A DNA stretch of 64,000 nt. Origin: Microbispora sp. NBC_01189 (GTDB lineage: Bacteria; Actinomycetota; Actinomycetes; Streptosporangiales; Streptosporangiaceae). Numbering within the stretch: position 1 is the stretch's first letter; every line of letters starts with the position of its first letter. The stretch spans positions 4,941,501 to 5,005,500 of the forward strand of contig NZ_CP108581.1 in NCBI RefSeq assembly GCF_036010665.1, in the 5' to 3' direction. The notes below the pieces were generated by a model, which was given only the letters and a program-made list of their open reading frames with translations, was not told where the DNA came from and ran no database searches. Below are positions 16,347-26,033 of the stretch, piece by piece. The translations under genes and the position numbers were made by a program.

Positions 16347-17147
16347 ATGCGTAGCGTCACGTATCCGCTCGTCATCGTCCTGGTGATCGCGGCTCCGGCC
16401 TCTCCCTCGGACGCCGCCCGCTTCACCGGCGCCGTTCTTCCCCCGAATCCTCCTCCGAAGCCGTCCCCGGCCCCCGCATCGGCCCCCGCGCCCTCGAAGG
16501 CGCCCCACCCTCCCGCCGGGCCGGTGCGGGCGGCCAGACCCACGGAGGCCCTTCCGTCCGGGACGGAGCGGCCCGCGGCGATCGGCTATCCGCGCGAGCC
16601 GGCTTCGTCCCGCCCGTTCCGGGCGGCGGGGACGCGGCTCCCCGGAGGAGCGCCGAGGTGGACGTGGCCGCTTTCCAGGCACGCACGGCCGCTCAGGCTC
16701 TTCGATCCGCCCGCACAGCGATGGCTCGCCGGGCACCGGGGCGTGGACCTCGCGGCGGATCCCGGCGAGGAGGTCAGGGCCGCGGGGCCGGGAAGGGCCG
16801 GCGTGGCGGAGCGGATCGCCGGACGGGGAGTCGTGACGGTCGTGCACGCCGGAGGGTTGCGCACCACCTACCTGCCGGTGCGCGCCCTGGTACGCCCCGG
16901 CGAGGTCGTCGCGGCCGGACAGGTCATCGGCCTCATCGAGGACGGCGCCGCGCACTGCCCGGTGTCATGCCTGCACTGGGGCCTATTGAGTGACCGGGGC
17001 CTATTGAGTGATCGGGGCTTGCTGAGTGACCGGGGCCTGTTGAGTGGCCGTCTCTACCTCGATCCGCTCCTCCTCTTCGGGCAGGGGCAGGTCCGTCTCC
17101 TGCCCCGCTGGGCCATCGAGCAATCGTCAGATCCTGCGTATCGATGA
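16347..17147 (+). CDS. Secreted M23-family peptidase with degenerate catalytic motif
   Basis: This 266-residue exported protein is predicted to act on peptidoglycan. The signal peptide MRSVTYPLVIVLVIAAPASPS precedes a Pro-rich linker and an M23 domain. Zinc ligands His130 and Asp134 (HRGVD) and His210 are visible, but the first His of the usual HxH motif is replaced by Cys208 (CLH). Similar CLHWG motifs are seen in other actinobacterial M23 proteins. A fourfold GLLSDR repeat follows directly. I chose the ATG at 16347 because it gives the signal peptide. Its 3' end overlaps the convergent kinase gene by 21 bases. Confidence 0.8.
   Translation: MRSVTYPLVIVLVIAAPASPSDAARFTGAVLPPNPPPKPSPAPASAPAPSKAPHPPAGPVRAARPTEALPSGTERPAAIGYPREPASSRPFRAAGTRLPGGAPRWTWPLSRHARPLRLFDPPAQRWLAGHRGVDLAADPGEEVRAAGPGRAGVAERIAGRGVVTVVHAGGLRTTYLPVRALVRPGEVVAAGQVIGLIEDGAAHCPVSCLHWGLLSDRGLLSDRGLLSDRGLLSGRLYLDPLLLFGQGQVRLLPRWAIEQSSDPAYR
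16978..17049. repeat. 18-bp tandem repeat inside the M23 gene
   Basis: Four copies of an 18-bp unit (GGGGCCTATTGAGTGACC) follow each other with one to four changes per copy. They are in frame and encode GLLSDR three times and GLLSGR once, immediately behind the last zinc-binding His. Such in-frame expansions can change by slippage without breaking the gene. Confidence 0.95.
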
Positions 17148-17831
17148 GTGTGGTCGGACTTCCCAGGCCGGCCGTTGGAGCTGATCGTTGTACACGATGA
17201 CGTCGGCGTGGTCGGTTGGGTGGGCCGTCGCGAAGTAGAGCTGTTGGGAGGGGATATAGCGGTCGCGCCAGGACCGTTCGATTTCGGCGGGGTCGGCGGT
17301 GGATCCGGCCAGTGCCGTGCTTCGGTCCCGGGCGCGCTCTACCGTCTTCTCGAGTGGGACGGACACGAAGATGCGCAGGTCCCACCGGTCGACGAGTTCT
17401 GGGCGCAGGAGGAAGACGCCGTCGAAGAGCAGTACGGCGTCGGCGGTGGCGGTCGTGGCCCGCGGAGACGACGGGGTGTCGGTGTCTCTGTCGTAGACCG
17501 CGTGTCGGAACCTCCGGTCTCCGCCTGGGCCCAGCGGATCGAGCAGCACGCGGCACAGCGAGGCGTGGTCGTGGGCGTCGAAGTAGCAGCCTTCGGCCGA
17601 GTACTGGCCGCGTCGGTAGCGCTGCGCACGGGGGAAGAGGAAGTCGTCGATGGTCGCTCGGATGACGTCTCGGCCCTGCGCGCGCAAGACGACGGCGAGC
17701 TCGTCGGCCAGCGTGGTCTTGCCGGCGGCCGGCGGTCCGTCGATGGCGACCCGCAGCGGGTGCGCGGCCGTGACGGACCCGATCGCCTCGGCCAGCCGGC
17801 TGATGAGCTCGCCGCGGGTGCCCTGGTCCAT
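17127..17831 (-). CDS. Uridine-kinase-like P-loop phosphotransferase
   Basis: This 234-residue P-loop protein has Walker A GPPAAGKTT at residues 32-40 and a lid/substrate region DDFLFPRAQRYRRGQYSAEG typical of the uridine kinase/phosphoribulokinase group. DRDTDTP and VLLFDGVFLLRPEL follow, the second resembling the family's Walker B strand. It probably phosphorylates a nucleoside or similar small hydroxyl compound; the substrate is unknown. I start at the ATG at 17831, which has GGGAGAGG 6 bases upstream, rather than an in-frame GTG at 17846. It lies tail-to-tail with the M23 gene, overlapping it by 21 bases. Confidence 0.8.
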   Translation of the reverse strand: MDQGTRGELISRLAEAIGSVTAAHPLRVAIDGPPAAGKTTLADELAVVLRAQGRDVIRATIDDFLFPRAQRYRRGQYSAEGCYFDAHDHASLCRVLLDPLGPGGDRRFRHAVYDRDTDTPSSPRATTATADAVLLFDGVFLLRPELVDRWDLRIFVSVPLEKTVERARDRSTALAGSTADPAEIERSWRDRYIPSQQLYFATAHPTDHADVIVYNDQLQRPAWEVRPHSSIRRI

Positions 17832-17897
17832 CGCCGCCTCTCCCACCGTTTCTCTGTTCAGCGTCTCTGTTCAGCACCGCACGTCGGGCTCACGTCG

Positions 17898-18818
17898 TCA
17901 GGCCCGGGGGTGGGCCTGGCGGTAGGCCGCCCGTAGCCGTTCTATCGACACATGGGTGTAGATCTGCGTGGTGGCCAGCGAGGCGTGTCCGAGCAGTTCC
18001 TGGACGGACCGGAGGTCGGCCCCGCCTTCGAGCAGGTGGGTGGCGGCGGTGTGGCGGAGCCCGTGGGGACCCATGTCGGGCGCCCCCTCCACCTGGGCCA
18101 GCCGGGCGTGGACGACGCGCCGGACGGTGCCCTGGTCGACACGCCCTCCCCGGACGCCGAGGAAGAGCGCCGGACCGCTCCCTTCGCGGACCCACAGAGG
18201 CCTGCCGCGCACACACCACGCGTCGAGGGCCCGGAGCGCGGGCAGGCCGAACGGGACGGTCCGCTCCCTGCGCCCCTTTCCCATCACCCGGACGGTGTTG
18301 CGGTCCCGGTCCACGTCGTCGACGTCGAGGCCGCACAACTCGCTCACCCGCAAGCCCGTGGCGTACAGCAGTTCGAGCATGGCCCGGTCGCGCAGATCCT
18401 TGGGCTCGTCCCGCGCGGGGGCGTCGAGAACGGCCCCGGCCTCGGTCTGATCCAGCACCTTGGGCAGCCGGCGCTCCGCCTTGGCGGTGCCGAGAAGCAG
18501 CCCCGGGTCGCTCGCCAGCCAGCCCCGGCGGTGACAGAAGGCGGTGAAGACCCGGGCACACGCCGTCCGGCGGGCCAGCGTGGCGCGGGAGCGTCCGGCC
18601 TGGTGCTGGTCGCCCAGCCAGTCACGCAGGCCGGCGACGTCCAGGCCGGACAGATCCGGCTGCCCGGCGGTGGTCAGATGCGTGATCAGTGCGGTGACGT
18701 CGCCCAGGTAGGCCCGCACCGTGTGGGGCGACAGGTCCCGTTCGAGGCGCAGATGCCGTTCGAACTGCTCCAGCACGACATCGAACCGTCCGTGATCCCG
18801 CTCTTCGCCCGCTGTCAC
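17898..18818 (-). CDS. xerC: Tyrosine recombinase XerC
   Basis: This 306-residue site-specific recombinase resolves chromosome dimers at dif together with a partner. The N-terminal SAM-like domain (residues 12-100) contains RHLRLERDLSPHTVRAYL. The catalytic set is complete: Arg157 (ATGLRVSEL), Lys181 (MGKGRRERTVPF), His252 and Arg255 (HGLRHTAATHLL), His278 (LLGHASLATTQ) and Tyr287 (IYTHV). The GTG at 18818 follows AAGGAG by 9 bases; a GTG at 18836 is an alternative. It lies downstream of dprA in the same direction, separated by 110 bases, in the usual actinobacterial order. Confidence 0.95.
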   Translation of the reverse strand: MTAGEERDHGRFDVVLEQFERHLRLERDLSPHTVRAYLGDVTALITHLTTAGQPDLSGLDVAGLRDWLGDQHQAGRSRATLARRTACARVFTAFCHRRGWLASDPGLLLGTAKAERRLPKVLDQTEAGAVLDAPARDEPKDLRDRAMLELLYATGLRVSELCGLDVDDVDRDRNTVRVMGKGRRERTVPFGLPALRALDAWCVRGRPLWVREGSGPALFLGVRGGRVDQGTVRRVVHARLAQVEGAPDMGPHGLRHTAATHLLEGGADLRSVQELLGHASLATTQIYTHVSIERLRAAYRQAHPRA

Positions 18819-18928
18819 GCCGCCCTTCTCCTTCACGCTCGGCCCCTGCCGCGTCGGGCCGCGCGGGCGGCCCACACAGGTGAACCTACGCGCGTCCGGG
18901 GCGCCGCGGGGAGTGCCGGGGTGATCTG

Positions 18929-20245
18929 TCAGCCCCGGGCCGTGGGCCGCAGCCGCCATCCCCGATCGACGTTCTCGACGAAGCCCGCCGCGGCCAGGCC
19001 GCCGAGGCAGGACAGCGCCGTCCCGATGTCCACGCCGGCGGCGACGGCGATCGCGGCGGGACCCGCGGCGCCCCGCGCCGGGATCGCCTCCAGGACGCGC
19101 CTGGTCTCGTCGTTCAGTCCGTCACGAGGCCAGACGGGGCCGCGCCGCTCGGGGGCGAGGTCGTCCCCGATGGAGCCGACCACCTCGACGATCTCCTCGG
19201 CGGAGGTCACGCAGACGGCCTTGCCCTGCCGGATCAGGATGTGGCAGCCCGCGGAGACCTCGGCGGTGATGGGACCGGGCACGGCCATCAGATGCCTGTT
19301 GAGACCGGAGGCGTGGGACGCCGTGTTGAGCGCCCCGCTGCGGGCGGCGGCCTGGACGACGACCGTTCCCCGGGACAGAGCGGCGATCACCCGGTTGCGG
19401 ACGAGGAAGCGGAGCCGGGTGGGGTGCGCCCCCGGCGGCCACTCGCTGACGATCACCCCGTGCTCTCGCACGACGCGGAACAGGTCCTCGTGGGCGCTCG
19501 GATAACAGACGTCCGTTCCGCAGGCCAGCACGACGATCGTCGGCGTGCCGGAGGCCAGGGCGCCCCGGTGCGCCGCGCCGTCGATCCCGTACGCGCCGCC
19601 GCTGATCACCGTCCAGCCTCGCCCGCCGAGACCCATGGCGAACTCGGCCGCCACGGTCGTGCCGTACGCGGTGGCTGCTCTGGCCCCGACGACCGACACC
19701 GAACGCAGGCAGGAGAAGCGCAGGTTCGCCTGCCCGTCCACCCAGAGCCCGAAAGGCCTGACATCTTCCAGGTCGTCAAGCTGGGTGGGCCACTCGGCGT
19801 CGCCCGGGACGACGAGCCGCGCCCCCTGCCGCCGACCCTCCGCGAGGTCGGCGGCGGGATCTCCGTAGCGGCCCGCCCAGGCGGCCGCGTGCCGATCGAG
19901 GTCCCCTTGGCGTGCCGACGGGCCGCCTCGGTCGCTCTCCTCGCGTACGAAGCCGGGGTCGAGCCTCCCCCGTCTCGCCTGCTCCATCGCGGCCACCGGG
20001 CCGCAGCGGGCGATCAGGCGGCCCATCACCGCGTCGCCCGCCTCCGCCATGCGCATGAGAGCCACCCGCGCCAGCCGCACCGCCTCATCCGGCCGCTCCG
20101 GCTGTCCCGCTCCGCCCGGCCGTTCCATCTCGCCCGGCTGTTCCATCTCGCCGGGGCGCTCCGGCTCGCCGGGGAGTCGCGCTCCATCCGGCCATCCGGG
20201 CTCCCCGGGCCGTTCGGTCTCCTTCGAGGAGTCGGTCACTCGCAT
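18929..20245 (-). CDS. dprA: DNA-processing protein DprA
   Basis: This 438-residue protein loads RecA on incoming single-stranded DNA during uptake. The Rossmann-like core has SVVGARAATAYG at 184-195 and ISGGAYGIDGAAH at 214 onward, and a winged-helix domain lies near 375-438. The first 55 residues form a Gly/Pro/Glu-rich extension with repeats of PGEMEQPGEMERPG, not part of the family core. The ATG overlaps the comM stop by one base (TGATG). Confidence 0.95.
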   Translation of the reverse strand: MRVTDSSKETERPGEPGWPDGARLPGEPERPGEMEQPGEMERPGGAGQPERPDEAVRLARVALMRMAEAGDAVMGRLIARCGPVAAMEQARRGRLDPGFVREESDRGGPSARQGDLDRHAAAWAGRYGDPAADLAEGRRQGARLVVPGDAEWPTQLDDLEDVRPFGLWVDGQANLRFSCLRSVSVVGARAATAYGTTVAAEFAMGLGGRGWTVISGGAYGIDGAAHRGALASGTPTIVVLACGTDVCYPSAHEDLFRVVREHGVIVSEWPPGAHPTRLRFLVRNRVIAALSRGTVVVQAAARSGALNTASHASGLNRHLMAVPGPITAEVSAGCHILIRQGKAVCVTSAEEIVEVVGSIGDDLAPERRGPVWPRDGLNDETRRVLEAIPARGAAGPAAIAVAAGVDIGTALSCLGGLAAAGFVENVDRGWRLRPTARG

Positions 20246-21792
20246 CAGTCCACTCCGAGCCACAGTGCGAGGGCCGCCGATGTCTCGGTGCGGCCCGGAC
20301 GGTCTTCGCCCGCGAGGTCCGCGAGCGTCCAGGAGATCCGGAGCACGCGGTCGAGGCCGCGTGCGCTGAGCGTGCCCACGTCGAGCCCCCGGTGCAGCGG
20401 GGCCATCACGCTGTCGGGCAGGCGGAACCGGCTGTGCAGCGCGGACGAGGACACCTCGGCGTTGGTGTGCCACGGAGTGCCGGCGAGTCTCCGGGCGGCC
20501 CGTTCCCGGGCCTGCCCGACCCGCTCGGCCACGGTCGCGCTGCTCTCCACGAAGTGCCGGTCCGCGAGCAGCTCGGCCCGGGTGGCCCGGCCGATCCGCA
20601 CCTTGACGTCGACGCGGTCCAGCAGCGGCCCCGAGAGCCGGTCGAGGTAGCGGCGCCGGCCTGCCGGGGTGCACCGGCAGGGGTGCCCGGCGGTGCCCTG
20701 AAGCCCGCAGGGACAGGGATTCGCCGCCAGCACCAGCATGAACCGGGCGGGGAACGTGACCGTGCCGACGGCCCGGGCGATGGTGACCGCCCCCGATTCG
20801 AGCGGCTGGCGCAGGGAGTCGAGCACGGTGGTCGCGAACTCCGGCGCCTCGTCGAGGAAGAGCACGCCACGGTGCGCGAGCGAGACCGCTCCGGGCCGTA
20901 CGACGCCGCCGCTCCCGCCGCCGACGACGGCCGCCATCGTCGCGCTGTGATGCGGGGCCATGAACGGCGGCCGGGCGAGCAGCGGGCGTCCCGGCGGCAG
21001 CGTGCCCGCCACCGAGTGGATGGCCGACACCTCCAGGGCCTTGTCCTGGTCCAGCGGAGGCAGCAGGGTCGGCAGGCGCTCGGCGAGCATGGTCTTGCCG
21101 CTCCCCGGGGGACCCAGCATCCACAGGTTGTGCCCTCCGGCGGCGCACACCTCCAGCGCCTTGCGGCCCATCGGCTGCCCGGCGACGTCGCACAGGTCGG
21201 GCCCGGGGGCGTCCTCCGCGGGGTCGTCGTCCCGCGACAGGGACGCGGCGTCCGCCACCACCGGGAGCCGGCGCAGGTCGCCCGCGCGCAGCCATCCCAC
21301 GAGCTCGCCGAGGGTGGCGACCGGAACGACGGTGAGGCCGGGCACCAGCGCGGCCTCGGTAGCGTTGACCGCGGGCACCACGATCGTGCCCACACCCGTC
21401 TGGGCCGCGGCGAGCGCCGCGGGCAGCACGCCCCTGACGGGCCGCACCCGGCCGTCGAGACCGAGCTCGCCCAGGAACGCCGGCGTCGCGATCCGCTGCG
21501 CGGGCACCGCGCCGGCCGCGCCGAGGATCGCTACCGCGATGGCCAGATCGAAGATCGAACCTCGCTTGGGCAGCGTGGCCGGGAACAGGCTCACGGTGAT
21601 CCGCGCGTCGGGCCAGGCGAATCCGCTGTTGATCAGCGCGGACCGCACGCGGCCGCGGGCCTCGCTGATCGCGGTGTCGAGGAGCCCGATGAAGTGCGTG
21701 CCCGCGATGCCGCGGCCGACGTCGGCCTCGACCTCCACGAGGCGTCCGGCGACGCCCACGATGCCGGCGCAGTGGGTCCGGGCGACGGGCAC
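20245..21792 (-). CDS. comM: YifB-family Mg-chelatase-like AAA+ ATPase (ComM)
   Basis: This 515-residue AAA+ helicase promotes branch migration during natural transformation in other bacteria. The N-terminal Lon-like domain precedes Walker A GPPGSGKTM near residue 226 and Walker B VLFLDEAPEF near 310. The Cys-rich loop NPCPCGLQG then follows, as usual for the family. The GTG at 21792 is chosen because the family starts (V/M)xxARTH; an ATG 21 bases upstream is alternative but would overlap yraN. It forms a yraN-comM-dprA operon. Confidence 0.95.
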   Translation of the reverse strand: MPVARTHCAGIVGVAGRLVEVEADVGRGIAGTHFIGLLDTAISEARGRVRSALINSGFAWPDARITVSLFPATLPKRGSIFDLAIAVAILGAAGAVPAQRIATPAFLGELGLDGRVRPVRGVLPAALAAAQTGVGTIVVPAVNATEAALVPGLTVVPVATLGELVGWLRAGDLRRLPVVADAASLSRDDDPAEDAPGPDLCDVAGQPMGRKALEVCAAGGHNLWMLGPPGSGKTMLAERLPTLLPPLDQDKALEVSAIHSVAGTLPPGRPLLARPPFMAPHHSATMAAVVGGGSGGVVRPGAVSLAHRGVLFLDEAPEFATTVLDSLRQPLESGAVTIARAVGTVTFPARFMLVLAANPCPCGLQGTAGHPCRCTPAGRRRYLDRLSGPLLDRVDVKVRIGRATRAELLADRHFVESSATVAERVGQARERAARRLAGTPWHTNAEVSSSALHSRFRLPDSVMAPLHRGLDVGTLSARGLDRVLRISWTLADLAGEDRPGRTETSAALALWLGVD

Positions 21793-21793
21793 C

Positions 21794-22147
21794 TCAGACC
21801 ACCCCGCGTTCATGCCTGAGCGAGAAGTCGCCGGCGAACCTCTCCAGCGCGATCACGTCGACCCGTATCGTGTCGAACCGTTCGGCGTGCGCGGCCAGCC
21901 ACCGGCCGGCCAGTGCGCGCAGGCGCAGCAGCTTCTCGCCCGTCACCGCCTCGAACGCGGTGCCGTGGCTGCGCCCGGAGCGGGTCTTCACCTCCACGAC
22001 CACCAGCGCGTTCCCGTCACGGGCGACGATGTCGATCTCGCCGTCGGCGCAGCGCCAGTTCCGGTCGAGGACGCGCATGCCTCGCGCCGTCAGATAGGTC
22101 ACGGCCAACTGCTCGCCGTGCCTGCCCAGTTGATCCTTCGCGGCCAT
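21794..22147 (-). CDS. yraN: YraN/UPF0102 nuclease-like protein
   Basis: This 117-residue protein has a restriction-endonuclease-like fold. The motif DGEIDIVARDGNALVVVEVK supplies Asp39, Glu52 and Lys54 in the D-ExK arrangement of nucleases. Its cellular role is not firmly known, though linkage to dprA/comM suggests DNA processing. I start at MAAKDQLGRHGEQ (22147), preceded by GGAGGTGGTCC. The frame is open far upstream, but this extension is low-complexity and overlaps the rpsB leader. Confidence 0.93.
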   Translation of the reverse strand: MAAKDQLGRHGEQLAVTYLTARGMRVLDRNWRCADGEIDIVARDGNALVVVEVKTRSGRSHGTAFEAVTGEKLLRLRALAGRWLAAHAERFDTIRVDVIALERFAGDFSLRHERGVV

Positions 22148-22212
22148 CGGACCACCTCCAGCCCCCGACACTCGCCGATCCCGTCTCAGCCGCGTCCTGC
22201 CGAACGCCTTTC

Positions 22213-22268
22213 TGTGGACAGGCGGAGTGCTCCACAGGCGCGGAAGGGAAAGCGCTTTCTTGTCCACA
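22213..22268. promoter_or_regulatory. Pair of DnaA-box-like sites
   Basis: TTGTCCACA at 22260-22268 (plus strand) and CTGTCCACA at 22213-22221 (minus strand) both fit the actinobacterial DnaA-box consensus (T/C)(T/C)(G/A/C)TCCACA. They point towards each other, 47 bases apart, in front of rpsB and yraN. Replication origins carry many more boxes, so a role in regulation or DnaA titration is more plausible. Confidence 0.5.
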
Positions 22269-22429
22269 GCTCGGTCCGCCGCAGGCGGAGTGAAGGCCGC
22301 TCTTCCGGGTGCCGGGTGGAGCGTGTGGGGTGCCGCCGGGTGCCGCGCCCGTGGAGGGTCATCGGAAGGGGCGGATCCGGGTAGACTGTTCGACGGCCTG
22401 TTAGGCCGAATTCGCACGCCCATTCACGA

Positions 22430-22469
22430 GCCGCCTTTCTCGGTCCGGACCATGTCCGGTGAAAGCGGC
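22430..22469 (+). promoter_or_regulatory. Structured rpsB leader (possible S2 autoregulatory element)
   Basis: A two-part stem can form: GCCGC/GCGGC and TTTC/GAAA as the outer helix with one bulged C, and CCGGAC-CAT-GTCCGG as an inner 6-bp hairpin. It ends 88 bases upstream of rpsB. Autoregulation of rpsB through its leader is known in other bacteria, but I see no exact match to a published motif. Confidence 0.4.
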
Positions 22470-22557
22470 GGCCCGGGGCGTCAGGGCGCGGGCAACAGGG
22501 CCCGCGTGACCAACCGAGACCGTGCCCGAGGGCACACGACCATGGAGGACCATGACC

Positions 22558-23508
22558 ATGGCCCCTGTCGTCACCATGCGGCAGCTTCTGGAGAGCGGCG
22601 TTCACTTCGGCCACCAGACCCGCCGGTGGAACCCGAAGATGAAGCGCTTCATCTTCACCGAGCGCAACGGCATCTACATCATCGACCTGCAGAAGTCGCT
22701 GTCGTACATCGACCGTGCCTACGACTTCGTGAAGGAGACCGTCGCACACGGCGGCACCATCATGTTCATCGGCACGAAGAAGCAGGCGCAGGAGTCGATC
22801 GTCGAGCAGGCGTCGCGCGTCGGCATGCCGTACGTGAACCAGCGCTGGCTGGGCGGCATGCTCACCAACTTCTCCACCGTGCACAAGAGGCTCCAGCGGC
22901 TCAAGGAGCTGGAGGAGCTCGACTTCGACAACGTGGCCGCCTCCGGGCTCACGAAGAAGGAGCTCCTCATGCGCCGCCGCGAGAAGGAGAAGCTGGAGCG
23001 CACCCTCGGCGGTATCCGTGACATGGCCCGCGTCCCGAGCGCGGTCTGGGTCGTGGACACCAAGAAGGAGCACATCGCGATCAACGAGGCCAAGAAGCTC
23101 GGCATCCCGGTCGTCGCGATCCTGGACACCAACTGCGACCCGGACGAGGTCGACTACCCGATCCCGGGCAACGACGACGCCATCCGCGCCGTCAGCCTCC
23201 TCACTCGCGTGATCGCCGACGGCGTCGCCGACGGCCTGATGACCCGTGCGGGCGCCGGCCGCGGTGACGAGAAGCCCGCGGGCGTCGCCGCCGCCGAGCC
23301 GCTGGCCGAGTGGGAGCGCGAGCTCCTGGAGGCCCCCGCTGCCGAGGCCCCCGCCGCCGAGGCGCCGGCTGCCGAGGCCACGGAGACCGCCGACACCGCC
23401 GAGGCTCCGGCCGTCGAGACCGTCGAGACCGCTGAGGCTCCGGCTGCTGAGGCGCCGGCTGCCGAGGCTCCCGCCGCCGAGCAGGGCGAGCAGGGCGAGC
23501 AGGCCTAG
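22558..23508 (+). CDS. rpsB: 30S ribosomal protein S2
   Basis: This is ribosomal protein S2, with the family start [20 protein letters not shown] and blocks [32 protein letters not shown] and [20 protein letters not shown]. It is 316 residues, about 70 more than usual, because of a C-terminal acidic Ala/Glu/Pro tail with repeats of EAPAAEAPA. The ATG at 22558 has GGAGG at the best distance (9 bases); an ATG two codons earlier is too close. It precedes tsf, as in nearly all bacteria. Confidence 0.97.
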   Translation: MAPVVTMRQLLESGVHFGHQTRRWNPKMKRFIFTERNGIYIIDLQKSLSYIDRAYDFVKETVAHGGTIMFIGTKKQAQESIVEQASRVGMPYVNQRWLGGMLTNFSTVHKRLQRLKELEELDFDNVAASGLTKKELLMRRREKEKLERTLGGIRDMARVPSAVWVVDTKKEHIAINEAKKLGIPVVAILDTNCDPDEVDYPIPGNDDAIRAVSLLTRVIADGVADGLMTRAGAGRGDEKPAGVAAAEPLAEWERELLEAPAAEAPAAEAPAAEATETADTAEAPAVETVETAEAPAAEAPAAEAPAAEQGEQGEQA

Positions 23509-23520
23509 GGATCGGCCACC

Positions 23521-23566
23521 GGTCCCCGCCGGCGCGGCCTTCGGCCGCTTCCGACAGGCGGGGACC
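23521..23566 (+). terminator. Nested stem between rpsB and tsf
   Basis: A 10-bp outer stem (GGTCCCCGCC / GGCGGGGACC) encloses an inner hairpin GCGGCC-TTC-GGCCGC. No T-tract follows. It sits 12 bases past rpsB, where an attenuator that partly uncouples tsf from rpsB is known in other bacteria. Confidence 0.5.
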
Positions 23567-23702
23567 TCAGGGAAGACCTGGTCCCAGGCGCCGGTGCCGC
23601 ACCGGGCACCGGCGCCCACGGCTCCACCGGGCGGGCGCGCCACACCGGCCGGCCCCGCCCCCATGACGATTCGCATCCGGGTCCCGAAGAGGAAATTGGA
23701 CA

Positions 23703-25353
<1,651 letters not shown>

Positions 25354-25362
25354 GGAGCCGCA

Positions 25363-25920
25363 GTGATCGACGAAACCCTCCTCGAGGCCGAGGAGAAGAT
25401 GGACAAGGCGGTGACGGTCGCCAAGGACGACTTCGCGAGCATCCGCACCGGCCGCGTCACGCCCTCGATGTTCAACAAGATCAACGTTGACTACTACGGG
25501 TCGCCGACGCCCATCCAGCAGCTCGCGTCGTTCCACGTCCCCGAGGCGCGCATGGTGCTCATCCAGCCGTACGACAAGGGCTCGCTGAACGGGGTCGAGA
25601 GGGCCATTCGCGACAGCGACCTCGGCGTCAACCCCAGCAACGACGGCACCGTGATCCGCGTGGTGTTCCCCGACCTGTCGGAGGAACGCCGCAAGGAGTA
25701 CATCAAGGTCGCCCGCAACAAGGCCGAGCACGGCCGGGTCTCCGTGCGGAACATCCGGCGGCACGCCAAGGAGATCCTCGACAGGCTCGTCAAGGACGGC
25801 GAGGCCGGCGAGGACGAGGTCCACCGCGCGGTCAAGGAGCTCGACGACCTCACCCAGAAGCACGTCGCGAAGATCGACGAGCTGCTGAAGCACAAGGAAG
25901 CCGAGCTGCTCGAGGTCTGA
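25363..25920 (+). CDS. frr: Ribosome recycling factor
   Basis: This 185-residue protein splits post-termination ribosomes together with EF-G. The three-helix-bundle sequence is intact: [24 protein letters not shown]-equivalent [20 protein letters not shown] and [20 protein letters not shown]. The GTG start is 9 bases after pyrH and is preceded by AGGGAGCCGCA. A prominent inverted repeat follows before cdsA. Confidence 0.98.
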   Translation: MIDETLLEAEEKMDKAVTVAKDDFASIRTGRVTPSMFNKINVDYYGSPTPIQQLASFHVPEARMVLIQPYDKGSLNGVERAIRDSDLGVNPSNDGTVIRVVFPDLSEERRKEYIKVARNKAEHGRVSVRNIRRHAKEILDRLVKDGEAGEDEVHRAVKELDDLTQKHVAKIDELLKHKEAELLEV

Positions 25921-25951
25921 CGCCGCGGCCTCCGGGCCGGACGGCATGACC

Positions 25952-26010
25952 GTGATCCTTGTGCCGCGATCCTTGTGCCGCGCCATGGGCAGGTGCGGCA
26001 CAAGGATCAC
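25952..26010 (+). repeat. Inverted repeat with duplicated left arm between frr and cdsA
   Basis: The left arm GTGATCCTTGTGCCGC (25952-25967) is followed directly by a second copy of its last 14 bases (25968-25981). The single right arm GCGGCACAAGGATCAC lies at 25995-26010. The right arm can pair with either left copy, giving two mutually exclusive stems of 16 or 14 bp. It lies 31 bases after frr and 23 bases before cdsA. Confidence 0.9.
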
Positions 26011-26033
26011 GCGTATATGGAGAGTGAGACGCT

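Larger units (their letters stand above)
22148..22557. other. Divergent intergenic region between yraN and rpsB
   Basis: No gene is called here. The stretch contains two DnaA-box-like sites and, further right, a candidate -10 element TAGACT at 22382-22387 reading towards rpsB. A structured leader follows before the rpsB start. A clear -35 hexamer at the standard spacing was not found. Confidence 0.55.

Noticed and set aside
22148..22557. A replication origin, suggested by DnaA-like boxes.
   Set aside because: Only two boxes are present, and dnaA, dnaN and gyrase genes are not near.
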